A stretch of 64,000 bases of DNA from Micropterix aruncella (GCA_944548615.1 OX155964.1:11066925-11130924), one strand, 5' to 3'; positions 1-10,230 are shown, numbered from the stretch's first letter. Made by a program: numbers and translations. The notes: generated by a model from the sequence alone, not told the origin.

Positions 1-39
1 AGTTAGGGCGCGAGTGCCGCCCGCCAGGTAACATAGGTA
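1..39 (-). repeat. ~650-bp repeat family, copy A, left piece
   Basis: This is the part of copy A left of the pogo-like insertion, cut by the window edge. It reads on the minus strand and matches the middle of the family seen on the plus strand near 47835-47870 (shared words such as GGGCGCGAGTG and CGCCCGCCAGGTA). The right piece continues at 1411. Confidence 0.8.
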
Positions 40-1410
40 GGGGAGACCGGGGCATAACGGGCACCTTAAGGATTAACATCGATGTAATCGATTGGAACGT
101 CAGAATTAAACTCAATGTGTTTTTATTCATAACAGCATTTAATGCTCAAACATCCCAGATAGCATTAATACTTAAAAAACTTAAGAAACAGAAATAATTG
201 AAACTATTAAAAAAAACTCCTTTTACCCATTCTGCCCCGGGTCTGGGGCAGAATGGGCACGTCCGGGGCAGAATGGGCACGATGCTAACATCTGGCACAG
301 AAAGAACACATATGTGAAGATTCCTCGCATTCCTGTAACAGTTCGCAAAATTTGCTGACAGCCACTTGATTGAACCCCATAGCACGAGCTGCAGATGTTG
401 CTTCCGGCTTTCGCAAATATATTATTGGATTCCGGTTCAAAAAGTTCCTTGCCCAATCTTCTCCAGCTATCTTTGCCCTAGGGTTAAAATTATGAGTTAA
501 GCCGTTTTTTCCCGCTAATTCGAATGCAAATTGTCGAAGTTCTTTCAATGACAGCCCGAACAGGCGAGCTTCCATAATTTTTAAATATTCGCATAGGTAA
601 TTTTCCTGTTGCGTTGAAAAAACCGGTTGAAGTTGCCCACTTTAATAACGTTCACTGGTTGGTTTGGATTTTGGGCAGTTTTTTTAAAAGTATCTTAGCA
701 AAGTACTCCGCGGAATGTTAAAGCATTCTGCAGCGGTCTTGCAGCTCATTTTATTCATATTAACTTCTACAACTGCCCGCTGCAAACTTTCGTTGGTCCA
801 TTGCTGATGTCCCGTCTTTTTCACGTAATTGCGAACCATCTAAAATAATAGAAGAAAACTATTAACATCACATTTTGTGATTTGATGTACAAACACACAA
901 ACACGCCCTAAACTTTACACAAACAAATATACTTAAAAATACCCCACTGCTGGACAAGGGTCTAGAAATAAATTAAATGGAACATTTCAATACAAACCGG
1001 GGCATAATGAGCACATGCCCATCGTGCCCCGACCATTCTGCCCCATAAAGTACTTTTCAATTGATACATCAATAATTATTTCAAGGACATCGTATTTTAG
1101 GATACAATATAATTATATTAGTTAGACTTTAACTTACCTTGATTACAAATGAGTGACAAACATTTCCATACAATAGAATTAAAGTAATTTACTTTCCAAT
1201 AATTATAAACAATACTTCAAATAGTCAAAAAACACGGAAATCGCTTTTAATCGGCGCAAACGCACGCTCCCGGTGACACAACCGCTGCCCGCAGATGCTC
1301 GCGGGGTACTGGAGGCCGGTGGAGTGCATTCAAACTCCGTCGTCGAACCAAACCGCTAAAAAGTGAGGTGCCCGGTGTGCCCCGGGTGCCCGATATGCCC
1401 CGGTCTCCCC
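40..1410 (-). mobile_element. Non-autonomous pogo-like DNA transposon
   Basis: The element starts GGGGAGACCGGGGCATAACG and its other end is the reverse complement with one mismatch in the first 20+ bases. A TA lies on both sides (38-39, 1411-1412), and the flanks join into one copy of the ~650-bp repeat, so the boundaries are firm. The end motif GGGGCAGAATGGGCAC recurs inside: 245-260 and 265-280 on the plus strand, reversed at about 226-238, 999-1014 and reversed near 1025-1045. Such subterminal iterations are plausible transposase-binding sites (inference). The coding remnant at 285-839 puts it with pogo/Tigger, which also duplicate TA. No DDE catalytic domain is present. Confidence 0.82.
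285..839 (-). pseudogene. pogo/Tigger-type transposase, DNA-binding part only
   Basis: Reading from ATG at 839, the first 51 codons encode a Psq-type helix-turn-helix (MVRNYVKKTGHQQWTNESL at the start, later CKTAAECFNIPRSTLLRYF). The same frame then meets stops at 684-686 and 642-644. It stays open from there to the stop at 285-287, giving a CENP-B-type helix-turn-helix with the words RLFGLSLKELRQFAFELAGK and RKPEATSAARAMGFNQ. Between the two domains another frame holds VIKVGNF, a linker word usual in this family, so small indels are likely. The reading ends just after the CENP-B-like domain; the DDE catalytic domain of about 200 residues is missing. In intact relatives this protein binds the transposon ends and cuts at TA. 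This copy cannot be catalytically active. Confidence 0.8.
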
Positions 1411-1570
1411 TACCTGGCTACTCGCGGTAAGGCGTTGGTCTCTAACGGGTTGTGGCGTAGCTTGACGTCGGATTTGTTATGTCCAAAGTCTTCTACGCTC
1501 ACTGCACGGTCGATAGAACGATGAATCGTTAAAACGTCCTGCGGTGACGGGTTCGCCCGTTGTGGTTGAC
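1411..1570 (-). repeat. ~650-bp repeat family, copy A, right piece (5' end)
   Basis: This is the 5' end of copy A on the minus strand, containing the family words ACGGGCGAACCCGTCACC and GTTTTAACGATT in reverse complement. It ends near 1570, where similarity to the other copies stops. Confidence 0.8.
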
Positions 1571-2184
1571 ATCTCAATATGTCTTAACCTTCATATATAG
1601 ATATGGAGTTAAAATAGTTATCATAAACTCTTTATTTGCAAATTTACATGCCTGAACAATTTGAATATCAACTAAGGATAGAACTATGCCAAGTGGAAAA
1701 TTAATTTATGAAGTTTTAAAGGGCTAAGTCCAGCCATTCAAAAACAAACTCCGTTTATTTCGCCGCCTGTACAATAATTAAAATAATTTATTAAGAAGCC
1801 GCGTTTTAACAAATGTACCTTCTAGTCGTATTCATAATGAAATAACGCGATTCTCGAGGGAGGGCGTCTCGCTCTAGCGCCTGGCGAGCGAGCGAGACAG
1901 CCTGCTGTGTAGAAGAGCAGTCGTAATGATAATAGAATGACACTGGGGAGGCGGTGCGGTGCCGCGGTGTTGCCAACTGGCACAACCGCACGGTGAAAGC
2001 GATTTCGCTTTTAAAAGGATAGATAGTTTAGACGCTTTACAAATCATCCGAATTCCAATTTTAATCAAATTTACGAGACGAAGTTGCCATAGGCATGCGA
2101 AGTGATATGTTCCCTATTTTTCTTCTTAGTTACACTGCTTGTTATCACTGGCGTATTTAATATCATCGTCGTTACCCTTGTTTT
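1571..2184. other. No gene seen; small GC-rich hairpin
   Basis: No ORF here resembles a known family. A 9-bp inverted repeat GTCTCGCTC / GAGCGAGAC sits at about 1866-1898 inside a GC-richer patch. The rest is AT-rich and unremarkable. Confidence 0.5.
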
Positions 2185-2293
2185 AGTGTGACAACATACA
2201 TATTCATAGTAGGGTTGGTTGTAAGAGATTGTCGTATGGTAATAAACCTGCTCATTGTGAAATTTCGCAAAAAAGATTAGAAACAAACAAACA
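2185..2293 (+). mobile_element. tRNA-derived SINE, 5'-truncated
   Basis: This matches the 3' half of the SINE at 13523-13792 (ATAGTAGG.TTGGTTGTAAG, AGATTGTCGTATG, GAAACAAACAAACA tail). The tRNA-like head is missing. Confidence 0.75.
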
Positions 2294-2842
2294 GTCCCCG
2301 AATTAAAAAGTCAAGGAGAATTTGTGTTATTCATTCCGCGCGCACGCATTTCAGGGTGATTCTAACTCACACAATCTTGCATTGTCATATCATCAGTCGT
2401 TTGATATTGTCATATCACCAGTCGTTTGATATGTCATATAATAACATGGGTCGTGTAGTTGGCTGCACTGCTAACAGCCGCGTTTCGCAGCGCGGGCAGT
2501 CACGTATCAGAGGGTTAGTCAGGGGGACGGAAGGGGTATAATTAACTGGAAGAAGTTCGCCCGGCGCGATTTTATCAAAGCGGGTAGACGAAATGGCTGT
2601 TAATATTGCGGGTACGACTGTGTCGGCGGGAACAGATCTCCTTGCCGCTACCGCTTCGCACAGTGGACCATTTAGAAAGCTTACAAGATTAAATGCATAT
2701 AACTTATTATTATTAAAATAAACCACTTATAATAAATATAGTTTTAGTCAAATTGGTAAATGAGCAGCTACGCCGCAGTATGCGAGCAACTGATTTCTAA
2801 GACTTTCCCTAGTTAAAAAAAGTTCCCTAGTTAACATTTTAG
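2294..2842. other. No gene seen; short direct repeat
   Basis: A ~27-bp unit (TGTCATATCA.CAGTCGTTTGA) is repeated about twice at 2383-2436. Small ORFs on both strands overlap one another and have no recognisable content. Confidence 0.5.
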
Positions 2843-3016
2843 AATGTTCCCGCCGCCGAACGCCGAACGCAAGGACGTAAGACAGGATACAGTGAGTGTT
2901 GTGTGCAAGACGGATTTTTAAAATTCGCGCGCTCCGAGCCCGGCTCCCCACCACCGTTATAACCTACGCAGTGACGGCAGCGGTATGCGGCCTACCCGCA
3001 AAACAATGGATTGACA
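2843..3016 (+). mobile_element. Penelope-like element, 3' fragment (plus strand)
   Basis: This is a 5'-truncated copy of the Penelope-like 3' coding end and tail, collinear with 5217-5385 but diverged. Substitutions and a shift after the CKTDF codons break the frame. It directly abuts the tail of the minus-strand element that starts at 3017, so two element ends meet here in opposite orientation. Confidence 0.75.
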
Positions 3017-3143
3017 GCGAAGACTATCGCGGTTGTTTGACATTATAAATAGGATAGAAAACGAATTTACCGCGTGAAATTTGTAGGACCCGACGTTTCG
3101 GTGACGTTGCAGCCGCCGTTGTCAAGGGTAAACTGAAGAGCTG

Positions 3144-4793
3144 TCAGTCCGTTGTTTTGCGGGTAGGCCGCAAACCGCTGCCGCCACTGCGTAGGTTATA
3201 ACGGTGGTGGGGGGCCGGGCTCGGAGCGCGGGAATTTTTAAAATCCGTCTTGCACACAACACTCACTGTATCCTGTTTTACGTCTTTGCGTTCGGCGTTC
3301 GGCGGCGGGAACATTTTAAGAAGAGGGTTCCACGTAGAAGAGAGTTTGTAGCCGTCATCTCTATTGAAGTTCGGAGTTCTTCTTATTTCAATGGCTTCCC
3401 GGATCATGCGAGGAAAGTAGAATTGTTCCTTCGATAGAACAATGGGATTTTGAAACTGCATCCAATGGTTACTTCCGCTATCCAATATATGTTCGCAGAT
3501 CGCCGATTTTTCTCGCTGAACGTTTTTAACAGCTTTGATGTGTTCTGTCAGTCGCGTGGCTATGGGCCGTTTCGTTTGTCCAACGTAGGCTAGACCGCAG
3601 CTACATTCGACTTTATACACACCCGGGGTTTGCAGTGGTATTACATCCTTTACAGGCCTCAAAAATCGAGCTATATTTTGGGTCGGTTTGAAGATCGTTT
3701 TTATATCGAATCTGTTTAGCATCTTACTTATTCGATCTGTCACGCCCTTGACGTATGGTAAGAATGCTCTTGATCTGCTCGGTTTTTGAGTTTCGTCCGT
3801 ATTAGATCGTGTGCGTGTCTCGTGATATTTTCCGTATCCATTTTTCCTAAGGACATCATTGACATGTTCCATCTCCTTCGGAAAATGCTCAGTGTCGCAT
3901 AGATCGCGTGCTCGATTCACGAGCGACGTTTGCACTGAACGTAGATGGTAGGGATGATGGTGTGAGCTTGCATGCAAATATCTGTCCGTATGTGTGGGCT
4001 TCCGATATACCGTATGTCCGAGAGTATTGTCACTTCTCCTCGTCACTTTGACATCCAAAAATGGTAAGGAGCCGTCCTTCTCTACTTCATAGGTGAAACT
4101 GATTTTTGGGTGTATGGAGTTTAGATGACCCAGGAATTCTTTCACCGTTTGAATGTTGCCTTTCAGGATGCAGAAGGTATCATCCACGTAGCGAAGCCAG
4201 AGAATGGGTTTAATTTTGGAGGTTTTTATGGCTAATTCCTCAAAATATTCCATATATAGGTCACTAACTATCGGCGATACGGGGCATCCCATTGCTACTC
4301 CGTCGATTTGTTTGTAATAATCGCCGTTCCAAAGAAAGTAGCAGGATGTCAGGCAATGTTGAAGCATGTCGGCGTAGCTAATAGGGAGGTCCTCAGACCT
4401 TAGTTTATCTCTCACCACCGTAAGACACTCCGAAATGGGCAAATTCGTAAATAAAGATTCGACGTCAAAGCTCACCATTATTTCGTCTTCGGCCAGTTTT
4501 AAGCTTCTAATAATGCTTACGAAATGTCGCGAGTCTTTCACGTAAGACGTCGTTTTGCCCGTAAGCGGTTGGAGGACACCAGCCAAGTGTTTTGACAGAG
4601 GATATGTGGGGCTGTCGATTTGGCTCACAATCGGTCTCAATGGTGCATTATCCTTATGGATTTTAGGTAAGCCATATAATTTCGGTGGCTGTACGTTACG
4701 TGGTTTAGTGAGATAAGCTATTTCTGGGAGGGAAGTGACAGATTTATCGATTAAAACTCTCGTTTGCCTGGTAATTCTGCTCGTGGGATTGTA
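3144..4793 (-). CDS. Penelope-like reverse transcriptase / GIY-YIG endonuclease, N-terminus missing
   Basis: This copies element RNA into DNA (reverse transcriptase) and nicks the target (GIY-YIG). The frame is open from the inverted-repeat junction, so no true start can be chosen; the motif LYGLPKIHK lies upstream of the first obvious start-like codon at 4640. Counting from 4640, motif A (SFDVESLFTNLP) is near residues 57-68, motif B (GVAMGCPVSP) near 114-123, the catalytic YVDD at 151-154 and the LPFLDVKV motif near 192-199. The GIY-YIG domain begins near 340 with GVYKVECSCGLAYVGQTKR, including the Cys-x-Cys between GVY and YVG that is usual for Penelope. The end is basic and Pro-rich, stopping at 3144. 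Full elements have several hundred more N-terminal residues. There are no internal stops, so the loss of the 5' end is the main defect. Confidence 0.88.
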   Translation of the reverse strand, partial: YNPTSRITRQTRVLIDKSVTSLPEIAYLTKPRNVQPPKLYGLPKIHKDNAPLRPIVSQIDSPTYPLSKHLAGVLQPLTGKTTSYVKDSRHFVSIIRSLKLAEDEIMVSFDVESLFTNLPISECLTVVRDKLRSEDLPISYADMLQHCLTSCYFLWNGDYYKQIDGVAMGCPVSPIVSDLYMEYFEELAIKTSKIKPILWLRYVDDTFCILKGNIQTVKEFLGHLNSIHPKISFTYEVEKDGSLPFLDVKVTRRSDNTLGHTVYRKPTHTDRYLHASSHHHPYHLRSVQTSLVNRARDLCDTEHFPKEMEHVNDVLRKNGYGKYHETRTRSNTDETQKPSRSRAFLPYVKGVTDRISKMLNRFDIKTIFKPTQNIARFLRPVKDVIPLQTPGVYKVECSCGLAYVGQTKRPIATRLTEHIKAVKNVQREKSAICEHILDSGSNHWMQFQNPIVLSKEQFYFPRMIREAIEIRRTPNFNRDDGYKLSSTWNPLLKMFPPPNAERKDVKQDTVSVVCKTDFKNSRAPSPAPHHRYNLRSGGSGLRPTRKTTD

Positions 4794-4807
4794 ATCGAAT
4801 AAGTAAG

Positions 4808-5386
4808 ATGCTAAACAGATTCGATATAAAAACGATCTTCAAACCGACCCAAAATATAGCTCGATTTTTGAGGCCTGTAAAGGATGTAATACCACTGCAA
4901 ACCCCGGGTGTGTATAAAGTCGAATGTAGCTGCGGTCTAGCCTACGTTGGACAAACGAAACGGCCCATAGCCACGCGACTGACAGAACACATCAAAGCTG
5001 TTAAAAACGTTCAGCGAGAAAAATCGGCGATCTGCGAACATATATTGGATAGCGGAAGTAACCATTGGATGCAGTTTCAAAATCCCATTGTTCTATCGAA
5101 GGAACAATTCTACTTTCCTCGCATGATCCGGGAAGCCATTGAAATAAGAAGAACTCCGAACTTCAATAGAGATGACGGCTACAAACTCTCTTCTACGTGG
5201 AACCCTCTTCTTAAAATGTTCCCGCCGCCGAACGCCGAACGCAAAGACGTAAAACAGGATACAGTGAGTGTTGTGTGCAAGACGGATTTTAAAAATTCCC
5301 GCGCTCCGAGCCCGGCCCCCCACCACCGTTATAACCTACGCAGTGGCGGCAGCGGTTTGCGGCCTACCCGCAAAACAACGGACTGA
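4808..5386 (+). CDS. Penelope-like GIY-YIG endonuclease fragment (inverted copy)
   Basis: These 192 codons are identical in translation to the last 192 residues of the minus-strand protein at 3144-4793. The fragment starts just inside the inverted arm at MLNRFDIKTIF and contains the whole GIY-YIG core (GVYKVECSCG, YVGQTKR, EHIKAV) and the basic tail. The ATG is only the first methionine of a truncated frame, not a natural start. There is no reverse transcriptase domain, so it is not an autonomous protein. Confidence 0.8.
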   Translation: MLNRFDIKTIFKPTQNIARFLRPVKDVIPLQTPGVYKVECSCGLAYVGQTKRPIATRLTEHIKAVKNVQREKSAICEHILDSGSNHWMQFQNPIVLSKEQFYFPRMIREAIEIRRTPNFNRDDGYKLSSTWNPLLKMFPPPNAERKDVKQDTVSVVCKTDFKNSRAPSPAPHHRYNLRSGGSGLRPTRKTTD

Positions 5387-5711
5387 CAGCTCTTCAGTTT
5401 ACCCTTGACAACGGCGGCTGCAACGTCACCGAAACGTCGGGTCCTACAAATTTCACGCGGTAAATTCGTTTTCTATCCTATTTATAATGGATTGACAGCT
5501 CTTACAGTCTACCCGCTGCAACATCACCAAAACGTCGGGTGCTACAAATTTCAAGCGGTAAATTCGTTTCTATCCTATTTATAATGTCAAATAACTGCGA
5601 TAGTCTTCGATTATATATTATAGCAGTCTAATATTTAGTTTATCGAAGATTTTATATTTAAATTACTGATGTAGTTTTTAATATAAAATGTTTATATCAC
5701 TTATCAAAATA

Positions 5712-5962
5712 GTGTTTATACTATTTATTGTGAAATGTCACAATTGGCAAATCTCTTACAACCAACCATACTATGACGTGTTATATGTATGTGTGCGTGT
5801 AACATGTCTGCAAGTGTGTGACGTGTGTCTTGTTATTGCATTCGATCGACAGAATTAAAAATGCAATTCCGTTAATTTGATCCCAACTGTAACCCAGCCG
5901 GGAATCGAACCCGGTACCTTTCAATGTAAGATCAGGCGACCTAACCACTATGCCACGGGCCG
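5712..5962 (-). mobile_element. tRNA-derived SINE
   Basis: On the minus strand the copy begins with a tRNA-like head: an A-box region GTGGCATAGTGGTTAGG and a B-box GGTTCGATTCC. It then runs through a unique body to a tail like that at 13792. It lies right after the Penelope-like tail. Four copies are in the window (2185, 5712, 13523, 32761). Confidence 0.85.
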
Positions 5963-8655
5963 TGTGGCATAGTTAATATTAAGTTTATAAGAATTTTATA
6001 TTAATAATATTAGGTTTATATAAGAAATATTAGGTTTATCAAAAAAAAAAATACTATAAATATATTTAAACTTATTTTTTGAAATAGACATTGACTTTTG
6101 TTTATTTTAATATTGTTAAATCAAAGAGTATGTCTATGTCTCCCACCTATGAGGGAGACAGGAGCCGAATACCATTTTTTTATTATTTTTTTGTCACACT
6201 AAGTTGTTAGGTTAAAATTGGTACAAAAAGAAGTGTATTTATAAACCCAGAACGACTGATTTTTTCAATGATATCTAAATCTGTCAACGGTTTCTTCTAA
6301 AAAAGGGTTGGTACCTACCGAAAGTGGATCAATCGTCCCTCTCCCACAATTATTACATACCCAACAATTATATAAAATCTTAAAATATTAACTTACATTT
6401 TAAACATTTTCTCACAATTTTTAAAATGTTCTGTTACGAGTTGGTTTATATCTTAATTGACGAATTCGAATATTATGCATATAGTTTCACAGATTTTAGA
6501 ATATAATGTAAGTAAACTCAGTGTGCGCCGACCGGGCACTCGTGGGATGGGGCACGGAAGGATGGGTGTCAGGCCAAATTAATACTAAAGGAAGATTAAG
6601 GTCGCCCAGAATCGGACGGGGGAGTTTCTCTAATTTTCCCTATTCAACGAAGCCTGAAATCAACAATGTCTCTATACCTCCCTGCAAAGGCATACTTAGC
6701 TACATTCCGCGAGAACAATATTGTATTCAAAATATATATCCTAGTAGGTAACGTGTATTGTAGATTTTTTCCCTTTTCAGTCCTCTAAAAATGAGGTCAT
6801 TTTAATGCCCCATGCGCCAAAACACAACATCGTATGGTCAAAATAATAGAATTGATTATATTGCATATTAGATTGCTCAGCTCCGTTTTACGATGTGGCA
6901 ACTAGGATTTTACTACGAAACAAACGACATAAGTAGTTATAAAAATGATTAATATTCTTTTATTATATTGAAAATGGCGGCGTTTATGGAATAACGAACA
7001 TTTTATAGTTCTGCATTTTAGATGCATAGAATATGGAACTATAAAAATGCAAAACTATAACAGTATAGTTCTGCATTTTAGATGGCGCTCTAAACATGAC
7101 TATAAGCTACAAAATTTTATTATTTTAGTAGTATTTACATAAAGATGTCGAATTTTATTTTTGGTACAGAGATTTCAATACGGAATAATTATGCATGTTA
7201 TTGTTTAGATAGACTAATAGATATAATTATATCTCTCCCTATTATTTCTGTTATGTAATCAGTCTATACAGTATAAAAATGCGTTAGATTGCATTAATGG
7301 ACGTTATTAATGTTATCATTGGCTAACATATTAGGTTTTTATAGCCAATCAGACCTTTATAATAAAACCATTCATTATCAATGTTATTATAGATGCCCAA
7401 ATAAATTATTGCCGTTAATGCTATCAGCGCCACCTACATTTCGCCGGCGCTAAAGGTATTCCAAATCATATTATGATGTTGAGCAATTTAATGTCATATA
7501 TTATTATAATCAATGATAAAAGGAATTAATACAAATTTTAAATATAAAATTTATTTAAACGGTTTAAAGTTTCACGGTACCTATTTAAGTTTTATTTAAT
7601 AAGTTTTGTATCTTATACGCGGAAAAAATATCGGTTGATATGGTTTTATAATTTTCAGATTTCGATTTTTAATATAATACATCCCTGTGTCAGTTTATAT
7701 ATCAATACATTGATAAATTCTCTAAAGGTATTGAAAATATCTCAAAATTTATTAGATTTTCTGAAAATTTCAGCAAAATTATATATTTTGACGATTTTTT
7801 TTTGAAAAACTTGTACACATTGAGTAAAATTAATTCTGATATCTATTGAGGTTATCAGGTAGTCCAACATGAATGAAGACATTAAAAATTTAATTTATTT
7901 GTACCGAAATACGCTTGTATCTGTAGGAAATCAAATGATTTGTAAATTTTGTCAGGTTGTTGCACCGTAGCCGTGGCCATGCAAGCAATGTGAACGTCCC
8001 GCATCCATAATTCATTGTTCGCCATGAAGCTCCTACTAAAACAAAAACGGATTAGAGAGGGAGGGCTCTACAATATCCATATTATATTCAATGTCAATCG
8101 TCTCACTCTTTTCTCCGGCGCATGAGGTTCTCGTATTGTAATTATTTCGCTCGTCATTTTAATTACATGCGCATCACTTACAGTAACACGGGCTCTACAG
8201 CATAATTGCCGACACTCATAAAGACTCTTAATATTGGGAATGGGACGCATTTATTGGATGTCATAGTATATATTAAAATACACATATAGTTACTTACTCT
8301 TACACATAATACACTTATATTTACACATACACATAATATATTACTTTAGATCTTGCCGTCTTGACTGTAATTGCCTTTTTTTCGCATCGGCCACTTTGAA
8401 CTACCAAAATTCAAATAAATTGTTATACGAATATGTTGTTCCTTTTTCAAAATCAGTTATTAATCTTTCTTTCGACTGTTTGTTATTGCTCGGATATTTT
8501 CGTACGAGCCACTATCAAAAGTTAAAAATTCATGTTATTTTGGAAATAAAAAATAGAAATTCGAAGTGATTTGCAAGTGTTAAAGTGAAACAAGAAGTTT
8601 ATTACTTTTAATTGTAATAATAGAGAGAGGACACCTATTTGTAACCATTTAGTTT
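5963..8655. other. AT-rich stretch without a recognisable gene
   Basis: A 76-codon ORF at 6521-6751 (+) lies in a GC-richer patch but resembles nothing I know. The 21-bp word TATAGTTCTGCATTTTAGATG occurs twice (about 7008 and 7064). An 8-bp hairpin ATTGGCTA/TAGCCAAT is at 7318-7349. About 80 bp at 8460-8540 (TGTTTGTTATTGCTCGGAT and following) recur diverged at 36680-36760, so at least this part is an old dispersed repeat. Confidence 0.5.
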
Positions 8656-8859
8656 TTAAAAAAATGATACAGAACAGCTTCTTTTTAGTATTAAATCAAA
8701 GAAAACTTTAAAAACATCGATGTTACAATGACCGGTAATCACATTTCGTGATTTCAGGCGATTTCTTATAAACCTTCTGTATATCCTTCTAGCCGCGTGT
8801 TCGGCCATAGCGACTGCATTGTAGATTCTAGTGACTTCTTTAGTCTTCTCAGAGTCCAT
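8656..8859 (-). CDS. Hypothetical small ORF or first exon
   Basis: This 67-codon ORF starts MDSEKTKEVTRIYNAVAMAE, is basic, and ends in a hydrophobic stretch. I do not recognise it. The first ~40 residues (charged helix, then RRIYRRFIRNRL) look more protein-like than the AT-rich end, so it could be the first exon of a lost gene or an N-terminal piece of a transposase. No convincing splice donor was found. It may be chance. Confidence 0.2.
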   Translation of the reverse strand: MDSEKTKEVTRIYNAVAMAEHAARRIYRRFIRNRLKSRNVITGHCNIDVFKVFFDLILKRSCSVSFF

Positions 8860-9029
8860 TGTTCAGAAGCAGTCAAGTGCGCAGGCTATATTATAGTGCA
8901 CAGGTGGGCGCGCGACCACGGGTGCACTCTCTCTTCCTCCCTCTTCTGAACCCGATGGAACGGAGACCGTTACGACCAGAGAAAAGTTTGGATGCAGATA
9001 AAATAAAATAAATTAATTAATCGCCAACA

Positions 9030-9720
9030 CAGCAATGGCTGTCATTGTTAAATTTGTACTCAATATTGCAGAGCTATTTTTTTCGGATTTAGTTAGTTTT
9101 TCCTCACTTTCATTTATGAAATTAGTAGTTATGGCTTGTGGCGATGTTTAAGGTTTTTGGAGCTATTGTAGAGATGACCGGTGACTTATTGGTAGTTGTT
9201 GTAGTAGGCGGTGATGTAGAAGATGCATTATTGGATTTATCCTGGTTTTCTGATGATCTCGTGTTGTTGCTCATGGGGCTGTGTTGAATACAGCACAGTC
9301 TCTTGTTCCGACCTTATACAAAATTGTGATAGTTTCCCTTTTGGCAAATCCCCGCCAGTTTTTGGACAATTTTCCGGCGGTAGACATACTTTTAAAAGGC
9401 CATTTATTTCACATGACTCTTCACGGCAGTGTATATGCCAGGTCCCTTGGCACTTCCGCAAGGGCTCTTTCCAATACGGCGATTATGTTGAAGAGGCATT
9501 GGTTGTCAGCTATCGTCACTTGCAGAGGTCCACCACTATCGCCTCCACAAGAGTCTCGTCCTCCTTCTAAGCTGCCAGCGCACAATTGATCGTTTGTTAT
9601 ACCTTGCGGTAACCTCTTTCTGAGAGTCTTTGCATATAGTCTTCGATAGGTCGGCTGGTCAATCAAATCCACCAAGATCCTTCGGGACGCGTCCCGTGTT
9701 TACCGCGAGTGAATCCAGAC
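9030..9720 (-). pseudogene. CLIP-domain serine protease, frame-broken
   Basis: After a good splice acceptor (TTCTACAG just above 9720) the minus strand encodes the C-terminal half of a trypsin-fold protease: IDQPTYRRLYAKTLRKRL, LCAGSLEGGRDSCGGDSGGP (catalytic-serine motif), then in another frame SPCGSAKGPGIYTAVKSHVK, the usual end of the fold. Directly after comes a CLIP-like cysteine domain (SCEINGLLKVCLPPENCPK) whose closing LCC is again in a shifted frame, then a Thr/Ser-rich stretch and a hydrophobic end ending ALAIN-like, as in a GPI-anchor signal. At least four single-base frame changes are needed (near 9690, 9470, 9300 and 9125). The exons with the catalytic His and Asp are not seen. 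CLIP proteases act in insect immune and developmental cascades; this copy is probably dead. Confidence 0.75.
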
Positions 9721-9812
9721 TGTAGAATTGCACTATATTCTTATAAATTTATTATTTAATTATAATTTAGAGGTGAGAAAATTTTAAAATATGTTGAAAT
9801 AAACCTTCTGTA

Positions 9813-10056
9813 CCTATACGGTCTGCAGACAGAAGCATATCCTTTTTCCGTTACTATTTTGACCATTCGTTCTGTTCTTGAGTGTGGCAGGAAACACCCT
9901 GGATAGTAGATAGTATTGCCGCCGGGTGTTTGGGTTATCCACGTGGTCGGGTCGTACCACTCGGGGAAGATTCCAGACGTACCGCTTCCGACTTTTGATG
10001 GAATGGGAGGATAAAGCGGGAGACAGTAAATGCTAGGATTGCCTCTATGTCCGTCT
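9813..10056 (-). CDS. Possible exon upstream of the protease remnant
   Basis: About 80 codons stay open between an acceptor-like TTCTACTATAG (ending near 10057) and a donor-like ATAG|GTACAG (near 9812). The reading has protein-like composition (PSIYCLPLYPPIPSKVGSG, later FPEWYDPTTWITQTPGG). I do not recognise the domain and it is not part of the trypsin fold. It may be a linker exon of the same broken gene. Confidence 0.3.
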
Positions 10057-10230
10057 ATAGTAGAATTACTGCTCTATATGGTTGCTTAACTGAATCGACA
10101 GTGCAAGTAGAGGGAGCTGTGTCATTAAATAATGCAATGTACGTACATCGTTCTACTCAATATAAAATAATTATTTTGAGGAATAAATCATCGAAATCAT
10201 ATAGGTACTCGTATATGCCGTCAGCCGATA

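Larger units (their letters stand above)
3041..5489. repeat. Large inverted repeat: 696-bp arms, 1057-bp spacer
   Basis: The arms are 3041-3736 and 4794-5489, equal in length with no indel that I could find. The spacer 3737-4793 holds the single-copy upstream part of the reverse transcriptase. The inner edge lies at the word ATCGAATAAGTAAGATG and the outer edge at TTTATAATG, beyond which the two sides diverge. Confidence 0.85.
3017..5612 (-). mobile_element. Penelope-like retroelement with inverted terminal portion
   Basis: The minus-strand part (3017-4793) carries a 5'-incomplete reverse transcriptase fused to a GIY-YIG endonuclease. A second copy of the 3' third runs in the opposite direction (4794-5489), followed by a diverged extra tail unit (5490-5612). 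Penelope-like elements are known for partial terminal duplications in direct or inverted order, and this fits. The inverted copies encode identical protein over 192 codons, which points to a recent event or continuing exchange. A lone tail fragment of the same family lies at 51318-51420. Confidence 0.85.

Noticed and set aside
5400..5500. Hammerhead ribozyme in the Penelope-like tail
   Set aside because: Such ribozymes are known in this class and the tail has GAAAC, but I could not find the CTGATGA core at the right distance. Left unclaimed pending an RNA motif search.
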